Below are positions 1-11,300 of a stretch of DNA of 64,000 nucleotides, piece after piece. The notes under the pieces were generated by a model. It ran no database searches. It saw only the letters and a list, made by a program, of their open reading frames with translations, and had not been told where the DNA came from. Positions within the stretch are counted from its first letter, which is position 1. Each line of letters begins with the position of its first letter. Made by a program: the position numbers and the translations under genes. This stretch comes from Anseranas semipalmata (Eukaryota; Chordata; Aves; Anseriformes; Anseranatidae). The stretch lies in NCBI GenBank assembly GCA_013399115.1, contig VXAA01003374.1, forward strand, positions 251,280 to 315,279, given 5' to 3'.

Positions 1-3000
1 GGCTTGTGGCGCTGGGTAGAGCGTGTGGGAGAAAGCCGCCGCTGCTTCGTGTTTGCTACCGCCGTCTCTTTTAAGCATCTGAAATAATTAGAAAACGCGT
101 ACTGATACCTGATCGCATCCGGGAGGGGGTGCAAAATGCAGGTTTTAGTCTTTATGAAGTGGGAATGTCGGATGGGTGACACTCGTTCGTTTCTGTTACT
201 TTTCAAGGTATCCTAACTTTCCTCCTTAAAAACATCTGAGACAGATCAAAAAAATTGAAATCTCTCTGTGGGCGAGTGTTTGATGGTTAGGTAGTGTGAG
301 CCTATCTTGCAGACTCATAGTACATGCAGCGGCGTTTTCAATTTTAGTTATTGCTAAAATTATACCTGAACAGTTTCTTGACCCAATTTGTTGCTGTTTT
401 TTTCTCTCTCTCTTCTAAAATTCTTATCACGTTCTTCCTGGCATAGCGCGTATCCTTCTCCATCTACAGTAGCAGACCTCTGCTCTCGGTAGATAGCCCT
501 GACTTCAGATATTCAGAGCTTAGGCTGTTTGCTTTGGGCTCCCTGTATAAGGAAGAAACACACACCTGTGCGGTTCAGTTTGCCTCTCGGATGCCAATTT
601 TAGGATGGGAAGAGTGTCCCTTTGGAGGTGGCCATCTCCATCTATTGGCATGAGAGAACCTAGACACCTAGATAACTCGCTTCTTGGACAACTGCAGCTG
701 GGTGAGATGATTTCCGAGGGAGCTCCGTGTGTACAAAAGCCTGCCTGCTCTGATACCCTTGTGCATTCTTGTATATTGTTACAAACGTTCGTGGTGTTAC
801 CTTTCAAGTAAGCATAGAAAAACGACCTCGCAAAGCAGATACGCGCAAACGATCTTCAGCACCAATACAAAGTCAGATCGAGCAGCTTGTGCAGATTCTG
901 CTGTCTGCTCGGATTGTCCTGGGGGGTTATGACTTGTATGTTTTCTAGTGGGGGCTATTATAGTAGTAAAAAGAAGCAGCCACTTGATTTGTAAATTGGA
1001 ATTTACAGAAGGATGGCCAAAAGTAAAATTGACTTGAAGGACAGATCAATACCCGTCATGGAACTGCCCTGTTTCATGCAGATGAAATTCCCACCCATTT
1101 CTACTCTGTAGGAGCCCACATATACAGGTGTATTCTGTGGCGCAGCAGAAAGCCAGCAAGTAGGTGCATCAGAGGTGCCATTTTCTTAAATCCTTATTTT
1201 TACATAGCTTTTTTTTTTTCAAATAAAAGTTAAGGATATGTGTCAAAGAAGAGTTTTAGGGTAGGATTAGTGCCCTAAGAATGAGTGGAGTTGCTATGAA
1301 TTCTTTGGGAGTGCAGGCAGTTAGGGCTATTGCACTGGGACCTAGTTCACAGTACAAGAAGACCCTTTCCTTTTGGCCTCATTCCCTAATATTTTAATGT
1401 TGCATTCTTAGAGCTAACCAATACAAAAAGATTGAATGGGATATTTGAATTAGAATTAGCTCTTCTGGAATGGCTTCCCATGTGGAGGGTCTACTGTGAT
1501 CATTTTTTCATTTTTTTCTACTTTGTTGCATTACAAAGTATTATTTTTCTTTAGAAGTACACAGTATTCCTCAAGAGAATTTATTAATATTTCTGAAAAT
1601 TGTGTCCTGTCGAGTGGCTGTTGTAGAACAGCTGCAATAGCTAGTCTGAATTCATATCCTTGTGTAGCAAGAACTAGGATCTGTGTATTTCTCACTTCAC
1701 ACACCTGTGTTCAAGAAGATGGTGCATGCACAGGCTGTTCAGTGCTCAGACCTGTAGAAAGCTGGAAGATATTAACTGTGTGTGAAATCTTCAGAGTTTG
1801 AAGCTATTAAAACCAAAGAAGACTGCTGAGCATGTGTATGATGTTTTTCCCCCTAAAGGCTTATAATTTGTACAGATATATCCCTGATACAACCCCCCCT
1901 ACATCCCTGCCAGATTTCAAGTCTGGTGTTTCAGAACAAAGCTAGTCAAAGCAAATACTTCCAGATTTGTTTGCATGGCCAAATTACAATTTTTTTCTTG
2001 TATTCAGAACCACCTGAAACAGTTATTTCTTATTCCCTGCTCCCCCCCTTTTCTTTTTTTTTTTTTTTCCTTATTTCAGCCAGCATGTGGTAGGAACCAA
2101 AACCTCCAGCCCAATCTCAAAATAAAGTTTGTCAAAACTTTCTTAGCTGAAGATAGATTCCTTATTGGGGTGTCTTAAAGCTTCTCAAGGTAAGGAAGGC
2201 TGATTGCACCATCTATTAAAACATTAATAATTCTCCTAAGCTGTTAGGAGAAGACTCTCGCATATTGACGGGGAGCTCTGACTTGGGAGCTCGGGGCCTT
2301 GGACTCTGGAACTGCGGGAGTTATTCCCCAGGTTGCTTTCTGAATGTTGTCAACAGAGCCTGCTCCCTTTGTGATCTCCCAAACGCGTGGTTCACATGCA
2401 GGAGGAGTGCACAACCCAATTATTTTGACATAGGCTGTGTGATTCTAATGTCTCAAGGAATTAATTACGCCAAGGAAAAGTATCTGAGTTGCAGAGCTAC
2501 AGTGAATGCAGCGGGTGCTGTTAATGCAGAGTTGGTATTTGTTCCCTGTATTCTCACTCCCCCAAAGTCCTAAATGAACTTCAGAAATCTGAAAATGTTT
2601 TTAACATTGACACTGTTTGTACTCTACAGCTGTTTGTGGCAAAGAGTCATTTCATTAAAGTTCCTAGAAAACAGTTTTATGTCCGCCCCCTCTTTCTGAC
2701 CCCCTCCCCTTTAGCCCTCTGAACTGTGCTTGCGCATCCTGCCCCGGGGTGGCCTGACCAGTAAGAGCTGGAACCAACCCAGTGTTCCTTGGGAGATACA
2801 AATTTCTCGCGAGTTAGTACAGGATATCCAAGTCTGGCTGAAAGTTTACAGCGGTTTGTCCAGAAGTTAGCCAACACCCCTCATTATCGGCTCCGCTCTG
2901 TTCCCTGCGGGCCCAGCAGCACGTTGCCCAGCTAACTTGTGCAGCCCCTCTGGTCGCTCGGGCCGCAAGCAGCCTTCGTCAGAGCCCTCCCGCGAGGTGA

Positions 3001-5297
3001 CAGCTTCCCAGTAAAACGCGCACACGTCCCGAGATCGGTGCCACCAAGCTGCCTGTGTTCCCGTTTGTGTAGCCACACCTGTATACGGTGCAAACGTGAG
3101 TTTTTGTGCACTTCATGCACTCTGCGCTGTCATTTTAGTGAAATGAAGAAAGGGGGTTGTAATGGTGGTGGCTAGTCAGTCAGCTTTCTGGTCCTTTGGT
3201 TTACTCTCACTGCAGTGCTGTTGGTGCTTTGCAGGCTCCGCCACTGTTGCAATGCCAGCTCCAATCTTTAGCAAAAACAATAGGAGATGAAGACAAAAAG
3301 CTCTTATCGTCAAGGCCTTGAGTTTTGTATTCAAGTCCCAGGTGTGCCCTCAGATTCTCCAGCGTGAGTGCTCTGTGTAGCTGCAGTGGTTTGTGACAGG
3401 TGTGATGACCAGTAGTCTTCAGGAAAGAAAATGGTGGAAAAAATAGCTGTGAAAATACATCTTGTCAAGCTCTCACGTCTTGACTTTTGGTGAGTGCAGC
3501 TGCACAGTCTTAATATTAGCACTTACCCTGATTCTTTTGAAGTCAAAACACAAGTCCCGTTAGGTTAAACTTGGAAATCCACAGATGTTCTTGCACCTCT
3601 GAAGCATGTAGTGAGGCTATTTTACTATTTGTGTGCTTTCTGTCAGAATTAGATCATTGCCTTAGGAAAGTTAACGCAGCTTTTAGCTGGAAATTCATCT
3701 TAGGTGATGTCAAAGGGCTTAAGGACAATTCAGGAGCTTGAACAGGAAAAAGGGCCTAAAGGTATTTCTGAGCTCTGAACTTCTCCATCCCACTCAGCTG
3801 GTTTCCAAGCCAGTTTTAGATTTCCCAGGCTTTGGCCCTAGTACACTTTGCAATATGAATCTCCAAAACCTTTTAATTAAACGTGTGACTAAGTAATCAC
3901 CCAGGTTTAAAGTACACTGTGTAGGGATGAGAGGATTTCTGTTTAAATCAGGGGAAGCCCAGCTGCTTTCTAGCTTTTCAGAAAATTGCTTGAAAAGCTG
4001 CATGTTGCTAACACACTTGCTTACAGGTTGGTAGATTTTTGTAGAGGGTATTCATCATACTTACCATTTTAAATAACTATAGCCTCTTAGAAATAGTATT
4101 TTTGCATTAAGCACTGGTGGGGAGGCACATTTTGATATCTCTGCTTCAATTTTAGGAGTCAAGTCGGTCAGGTCTATTTCTCTTATGAAAGATATGCTTG
4201 CACATAAAAGGTTCAGGGGTGCTATTTTTGTGTGTGGAAGAAGTTTTGTTTTTATCGAATAAAAATGTCAGGAAGTATCTTCCTTGAATTGTGTATATTG
4301 ACCTTCAGGTGGAAGAAAGAGATTCATTTTTTTGGACTGATCTTTTTGAATGTTCTCAGTGTCATCTAGATTTTTTTTTCTTTTTTCTTTTTTTTCCTAA
4401 TTCCTTGTATTTTAATTGAAAAGCATAAAAGTCTCTTGCTGGAATGTTTTCTGTTGAACCAAAGCATTGCATATGTTCCTGCAAGCCAACAAGAAATGGA
4501 GTTATTTCTGCAAAACCCTCATCTGGCATTAGAAAGCGGTTGTTGATGAAGAAACAGCCTTTATCTAATCGTTGGAGGGGTTGTTTGTTTTACTGTTAAA
4601 TACTTCTACGAACTAACTTTTGAGCTCTGAAGAGTTTTCCCCATGTTTTCTCACACACATGCAACTTCTTATCTAAATTGCATGGTTCAGAAATACCCAC
4701 ATTGTTACACTGAAACATCCAAACCGCGTGCTGTTTTGTCTGTGACCCCGCAGATCAGAATCTGTTCTGGGATTCCTCAGATCAGCTCCCATTGTCCAGA
4801 ACTACACCTTTGTGTTGCTAAGCTCACTGTGTACAGTATCCAAAATGGACTTTGACATTAAATCAAAGTTTTGCCCTTAGAAACATTTTTTTGTATGCCT
4901 TTTTTATGAAAAATAACACGAGTTGCACATTTCTGACAGTTCTGTGATGAATAAGGGTATCTGGTGCTGCTTGCTTGTCTTTGGCTTGTGTTGTCTTATT
5001 TCTGGTTCTTACAGCATTATCTCTGTTGTAAAGAAAATATTGCAGTCTTAAAGGATCAGTTGGGTAAATCTCAACACCGAGCTGTGCTTTATGAAACACT
5101 GTAGTCAGTACTGCTATTCTTGCTTGCTTGCCGTTGTTTAAAAAAAAAAAGCACAAAAACAACAACAAAAAGCCTCGTAGCATTCAATCACCCAAAGACA
5201 ATGACTTAGTTTAGTTTCTGAGGCTATATATATAGCAACCTGTGGCTTTGATTATTGTTCAGATCACACATCTCTTTTTTTTTCTTCTTCTCCCCAG
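1..5297. other. WBP4 5' flank or intron 1; no coding exon found
   Basis: No coding exon can be supported here. The first ~60 bases are GC- and CpG-rich, like the edge of a CpG island continuing upstream of the window, so WBP4 exon 1 and its promoter may lie just outside. The first visible WBP4 exon needs a preceding AT to complete its start codon. I looked for an AT directly followed by a good GT donor and found none that stands out. The remainder is AT-rich single-copy-looking DNA with poly-T runs (about 2048-2070 and 4371-4396) and a CpG-rich patch at 2690-3110. The short open frames look like chance. Confidence 0.5.
2690..3110. promoter_or_regulatory. CpG-enriched patch with a TCTCGCGAG motif
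   Basis: CpG dinucleotides are much denser here than in the surrounding AT-rich DNA. The patch includes a TCTCGCGAG element near 2805-2813, a sequence known from CpG-island promoters, and a GTGAGT donor-like site near 3095. It lies about 2.2 kb upstream of the first visible WBP4 coding exon. It could be the WBP4 promoter with a leader exon, an alternative promoter inside intron 1, or an unrelated CpG-rich segment. Sequence alone does not decide between these. Confidence 0.35.
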
Positions 5298-5370
5298 GGC
5301 TGATTACTGGAAATCGCAGCCAAAAAAATTCTGCGACTACTGCAAGTGCTGGATAGCAGACAACAGACCG
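5298..5370 (+). CDS. WBP4: WBP4 coding exon: N-terminus and zinc-finger cysteines
   Basis: The acceptor is TCCCCAG at 5291-5297 and the donor GTATGA begins at 5371. The exon encodes residues 1 (last base only) to 25, starting MADYWKSQPKKF. It carries C13 and C16 of the matrin-type zinc finger. It ends in phase 0 after the Asp-Asn-Arg-Pro that precedes the finger's histidine half. Confidence 0.93.
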
Positions 5371-8300
5371 GTATGATCATCTACTGTAATACATTAATGA
5401 TTCTGAAATACTAGGAATTTGAATTACAGGCTATTAAAATCACTTTTGATACTAATCTATTGATGCATGTAACGTGTTGTTTAAAAATGCCTTTGTCATA
5501 CTTACGTGTGATATTTAAAACATATTCCGTGAGAGACACATACCTGCATGCGAGATGGTGTGTACTGTTTTATTGGCAGTGCAAGATAAGAACTGAAATA
5601 TCTGATCCTGCTATTTCTTCAGGTTCTGTAACTTAACATTTGATCTGTCTTGAAACTTTGTCCACGCCTGTTCCGAGCCTTAGTATGCAAATAGGAAGCA
5701 AAACCTGGTATACATGCTGTTTCTATATGGCAGGCCTGGTACAGCCAGTGCTCTAAGCACTTAAAGGAAATTTCTTTCATTTCACACAGCCCACAGAAAT
5801 ATTACTGGGTTATGGAAAGGTGTTTCTGACTTGCAGACACCTTTTGCAGACTACTAGACCCATTGGTTTCTCACTTTAAAAATAAGTTTTGCACTCCTGA
5901 CTCGATGCCAAAGATACTCTTGGAGTTGAGCTTCATCTGGTTTTCAATTAGATACCTGTAATTCAGAAGCACAAATGTGAGCTAATTGGTTTAGGTTTCT
6001 TTTATATAGTCAGCAAAGAGAAATAGACATTAAGGGGGGGATTTAGGTAACCTATAAGCCTGCGTTTAAATGCAGTGAATCATCATCTGGATGTGCATTC
6101 TGTGCACATCTGTTTGTGCAAAGAAGTTCTGGGGTTACTAGGTCAGGTCTAGGCACCTAACTTTTGTACACCTAAATGAGAGTAGATGTGTTTTGTGTGA
6201 ACCACATGCAGGCTTCAACTGTCATACCTGTAGAGCTTCTGAACTCCTTCCAGTTTCTACTGGCTTTGCTTTTTTCTGGCAGCTTTTTGACTTGCAGACT
6301 GTTCTGATGTCCTTAGCTACCCAACTCACCCATCTTGCCTTTTCTGTCTCTCAGATTTGTGGACCTGGAAACTGATTTAAGTTCACGGGATCTTTGTACA
6401 GTTTGGAATAATGTAATTAAGGACAATAGCTAACATTTAGAATGCTAAATACACCGCATAGTTTTTGAAAGTTTGCAGGAAAACCAACAGAGCGGGTAAA
6501 AAAATCAAGGGATGCTACTTAGAAGCATAGAGAGGGAACCCAGATTCCTTGTTTATTGTCTCTAATACATATGCTGAATATTATTATTTTTAAAGTTTTA
6601 AATCTCATAAATACAGAAAATGAAAGTTTCTAATAACATTTTGGTGTGTTATTGATTTTTCATAATTTCTGTGTTGTCTTTCTCAGTGTTCCTGAATTTA
6701 TTACGAGGAAACATTTTATAGCTATAGAGTTTGCTGTAAATATTTTCAAAGCAGGTTACATTTAGTCTTGTTCAACTAAGTTTAGTCTAACTAAATTTTA
6801 ACTAACTAAAATAAATTAAAATTGTATGTATTATTTTCCTGTTTTTTTCCCTTGTTTTTTCTTGTTTTTAAGAGCATAGAGTTTCATGAAAGAGGAAAGA
6901 ATCATAAAGAAAATGTGGCAAAAAGAATTAGTGAGGTAACTCAAATATCTTATTTTCACAAATACATATATTTAATCACTTTTGTTATCAGACTTGTTTA
7001 ATTTATTCTCTTGGGGTTTTGTTTTGTTTTAGATTAAAAAGAAAAGCTTGGAAAAAGCAAAGGAAGAAGAAAACATGTCAAAAGAATTTGCAGCGATGGA
7101 GGAGGCTGCAATGAAAGCATATCAAGAGGATTTGAAAAGGCTTGGAATTAAACCAGGTAGCTCATATAGTTGCCAAAGGATTAAAGACAGAATTGAAAGA
7201 ATATTGAGTAGGAATGTTTTTTTTCTTAAATTAGGTTTTAGGAATATGAGACTAGGCCTCCAGGACTGCTTGCTTATTAAAAAAAAAAAAAAAAGTGAAA
7301 TTGCAAATTGCCAGTAGTAGAAGTTGCAGCACAGAATGTTTTTAGCTATGGTGTCCTTGGGTACATGAAACAATCCAATTTGGAGTAGAAAATTTAAACA
7401 ATGTGATAGCAAAAAAAAAAAAACAAAAAAAAAAAACACTGTAGTTGGTACATTGGATCAGCAGTGCAGCTTTTCTTAGTTAATTTTATGTTTCACTTTT
7501 GCCACGTGGAGACAAAAGTTCCTATCGAATAGGAGAGCTTGGACTCCCACTGCTATCAAGTAGTAGAGATCAGAATCTCCTACTCAGCTTGCAGTTCAGC
7601 AGGTACCTTTGTTCAGTCAATTGAAGACATACCATCCTTTTAAAAAAAGTTGTAGTTTAAAGCTTCTGTAGAAGAGGAGTTTTTTTTCAGAACTCTTTTA
7701 GTTTCTTTTGGTTTGGTCAGAGCTCATTGGTCCTTATGGTTTTTCTTTTCATGTTAGTACTCATCGTTTGATGTTTGGACTTTCTTACAACAGTATAGTA
7801 TTGCTAAAGTGAAAGATTCTTTGAATGTAATCTTTTCAGTTTAGCTACTACAAGTGTAATGCTGATGACTAAAATACTCAAAAGAACAAAGTTTCCTATT
7901 TGCTGTTACACGAGTGACTAATATTTAAGCTTAGATTAATACTCTTTTGTTTTTTAAACTATTATTTTCTTTAAGATGATGTAGGTTCCAGTTCGACACA
8001 GAGTAAAACAGAGAGTAACACAGCAGAAGGTAAAGGCAAGAAAGACAAGAAGGAAAAGAAAGAAAAGAAGGAAAAGAAGGAAAAGAAAAAAAAGACATCT
8101 CAGGACACCTCAGAGCCACCAAAAATTGAAACGAAGGAGTGGGTGCAAGGACTTTCTCCCGAAGGCTACACTTATTACTACAATACAAAAACAGGAGGTA
8201 AAAACTAGCGAGGAGCAAAAGCAGATATACTTATTGCATGCAAATGACTAAAGACTACCTGCATTTCTTTACCCTTCTGCTATCTCAGTAGGAAGCTGAT

Positions 8301-11300
8301 TATTAAAATCTGAACAATTAGATGGAGTTTTGATATTTAATACTCAAGACTTAGGCGTCCGGAACTTCAGACTGTATTTGCTTTTTCTTAATAATAATGG
8401 GATAATGCAGTAATTCCACTGTTTCTGGGAATTTTTAGCCTCTCAGAGGTTAAATACACAAAAGATATCTGCTCTTTCTAAAAATGCTTTCTTATTAGAA
8501 ATGTGAAATAAACTGGACAACTACTTGGGCATCGATCATGCCCAAGTAAATGAGGGCAGTTATGAATTGTTGTCTGATTGTTTCTTTCCACATTTGCAGG
8601 ATTTATCTAACTGACTGACTTCTGTTGAGGAGCAATGTGTTATGATCTACTTTAGAGCATAAAAACAGCCCTCTTTTATGATTAATGAGAACATTACAAA
8701 CTGTTTCTTATAAATTTAGAGATGGCTTTAGTATTTACCTTAGTCTTTCTTTCTACAAGGTAACTTCCAAAAGGTAAAAATCTTGTGTGTTTAGTTTCTT
8801 CTGGCCTATGCTACCATTAAAAAAATGCCCTTTTTGTACCAAACTTCCAGTATCCGTGTGTCAGCCAGAGTTTAATAGGGTCTGGAAAGTGATTAGTCCT
8901 GGTAAAGCCAACTGTATTTTGACACTTTGGTTTATTGTTCATAGTATAGTTTGATGAAGGATAATTTATATTCGGATGGGATGTGTCTATGTTACACTTT
9001 GTTATATATGCATATATCAGTGTCATACCCTTTAGATCTGTTTTTTCTAAACATTATTAAACATGAACAGGATTGAATGATGGGTGAAATATGTTTTTGT
9101 TTTTTAAGAATCACAGTGGGAGAAACCTAAAGGATTCCAAGGCAACTCTAAAAATTCGCAAACGGTAATCAAACACTGTTATTTGTACTTTTCTTTGTCC
9201 TTGTAAACATTTACCAGAAATGAGCTAAGCGATTTGGAAGTCTCTTCTGATTGCAGATGATAAATTGTTTGCTCTTAGTAAACTTAAGAAAACATAGCAT
9301 AATTTGAATACATAGGATCATTTATGCCGTACATGATGAAAATTGAAATTTTACTGTACACATTTTTTTTGTCTAATTAGTTTATCAAGGGAAGAGAAGT
9401 GATAGTGGTGGTTATGTTTTTACAGAATGTGCTTTTTTAATGCTTTGGCCATAAAGTTGAAAGCTTTTGGAAAACTCTGAATAACTTCTGTACAGCTTTT
9501 TGTACCTCTCCTGTCCTTTTACAGTAAGATGGAATATGAGCATTGAAGAGACATCAGATCTAAACTATAGCTTACGAGTTTCTTCTACCACAGTGATTTA
9601 GCAGTGTTTAACACTTAAAAAAAGGAACTCTTCCTTTTTGACAACTGCTCAGTGAGAAATAGTTGTTTGTTATGTGTGTGAAGGAGCGCATGTGTCTTTT
9701 TATGTTCTGTTTTATAAGGACCACCAAGCACTGCACAGAAAACAGAGATTGCATTGTCAGGTAGTAAAAAAAAAAAAAAAAGAGAGAACCTTTTTGTGTT
9801 TGCTTTAGGATACAGTTATGTGATAATCTGTCTTTTTTTGTAGGTTTCTTAGAGTCATGGAACCTATGTACAGGCAACCTTCTAACATTTTACTGTATTT
9901 TCCTTATTTAAGGGACAGGCAAACCTGCTGAATAGTCCAAAGACAGAAAGGTTTATTATTATCATCAATGAACTTTCCCCTAATATTTATGAATCCAGGA
10001 GTTTAGCACTTCACAACATTAAAAACACTATTTGTACGACACCCCTGTGAAGTGATGTTATGTTTTCCCCATTTCCAAGATAGGTGTCGTAGTACAGTAT
10101 GATTTACAGTCAATATTGTCTGCTAATGTTGGATTTTCTGTTGGAGAGCAAAAAATCCTGGCTTTTTCAGAATGTTTGACATTCTGTCACCCTATATTGT
10201 TTTATCTTGGAAGGTAGCCTTTGCTTGGTACTGGGGTACTTATAGACAGAGGAGAATATGGTTGTAATTGTGTATATTTTTAGACAATTGCATCAATTTA
10301 CAAAATGTACGTGATATCTGTTGTCTTTATTCCATCTCTTGTTAAGACAGGGTTTTATTTCAGCAACACAGAATCTTTTTCATCCAGTGTTTATTCCCAA
10401 GAGACTGCATGCTTCGTGTCAGAGCTGCCCAACACATGCTACTCGGGCTTTCTGATTCCTTTCCCCTGCAGTTTTGCACAACTTGTTAACCAGTTCTTCA
10501 ACTTTATCTTTTCTGTCAAGGCACAGCTTTGCAATATTTTTAAACCAGTCTTACTGTAGCCTTCCACTGAAAGAGGTGGTCCTGTGACTGGTCGTGTATG
10601 GTGCTTGGTGTGTGTTTGTCCTGACAGTGAACTCATTCAGGGAGTGGAAACATCAGAGTTTAGGTTAGTGCTTCATAGGCTTGTTTCCTTGAATCAGCCT
10701 TCTGGGTAGTCAGAGAAATGCCAGTTCAGAAGACCAGATGGAGGAGAGAAGGAGCTGCCTTCTTGGCAATGGTTTGAAGTTAGCTCATCTCAGCTGTATC
10801 ATAAATACACACCTTCAGCCTCAGATATCTCTCTCGTGCCACATGGCTATATTTTGCCATTCCTCCCTCACCCTAATCTGTGACTTTGTGGTGTCTTTAG
10901 CTATTTCAGCTACTGCTAAAACCAAGCATTTAATTGCTCCTGTATTTAGTCTGAGCTAAAGATACTGAGAGTGTTCCAGATCTCTAGCAAGGACTCACAT
11001 TTCCCACAAATTAAAGGGCATGTTGGCAATACGTCGCGCAAGTGAGATTCACAGTCCCTGCTTGTTTTATAGCAGGTTAGCTTGCTGCTCAAGCTTCACA
11101 AGAGGTGCAGAGAACAGAGCAATGAAAAGGCATGTTGAAGGCTACCTACAACTTCAGTTAGATTGATGTCATACTTGTTAGCATTACATAGTAGGATGCT
11201 CAGCATGCCAAATATCTGCTGAAAACCTAAAATGCTGAGGATCTAACTGTAACAGGAAGGACAGGTTGCACCTAAGAATAGTCTTTTGTCCTCCTTCTGT

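Noticed and set aside
204..215. GTATCCTAAC, a second U12-like donor
   Set aside because: It lacks the TTT of the consensus and has no exon evidence before it.
7048..7317. 89-codon frame beginning MEKAKEEEN
   Set aside because: The first part is WBP4 exon 7033-7156; the remainder is intron read-through into a poly-A run.
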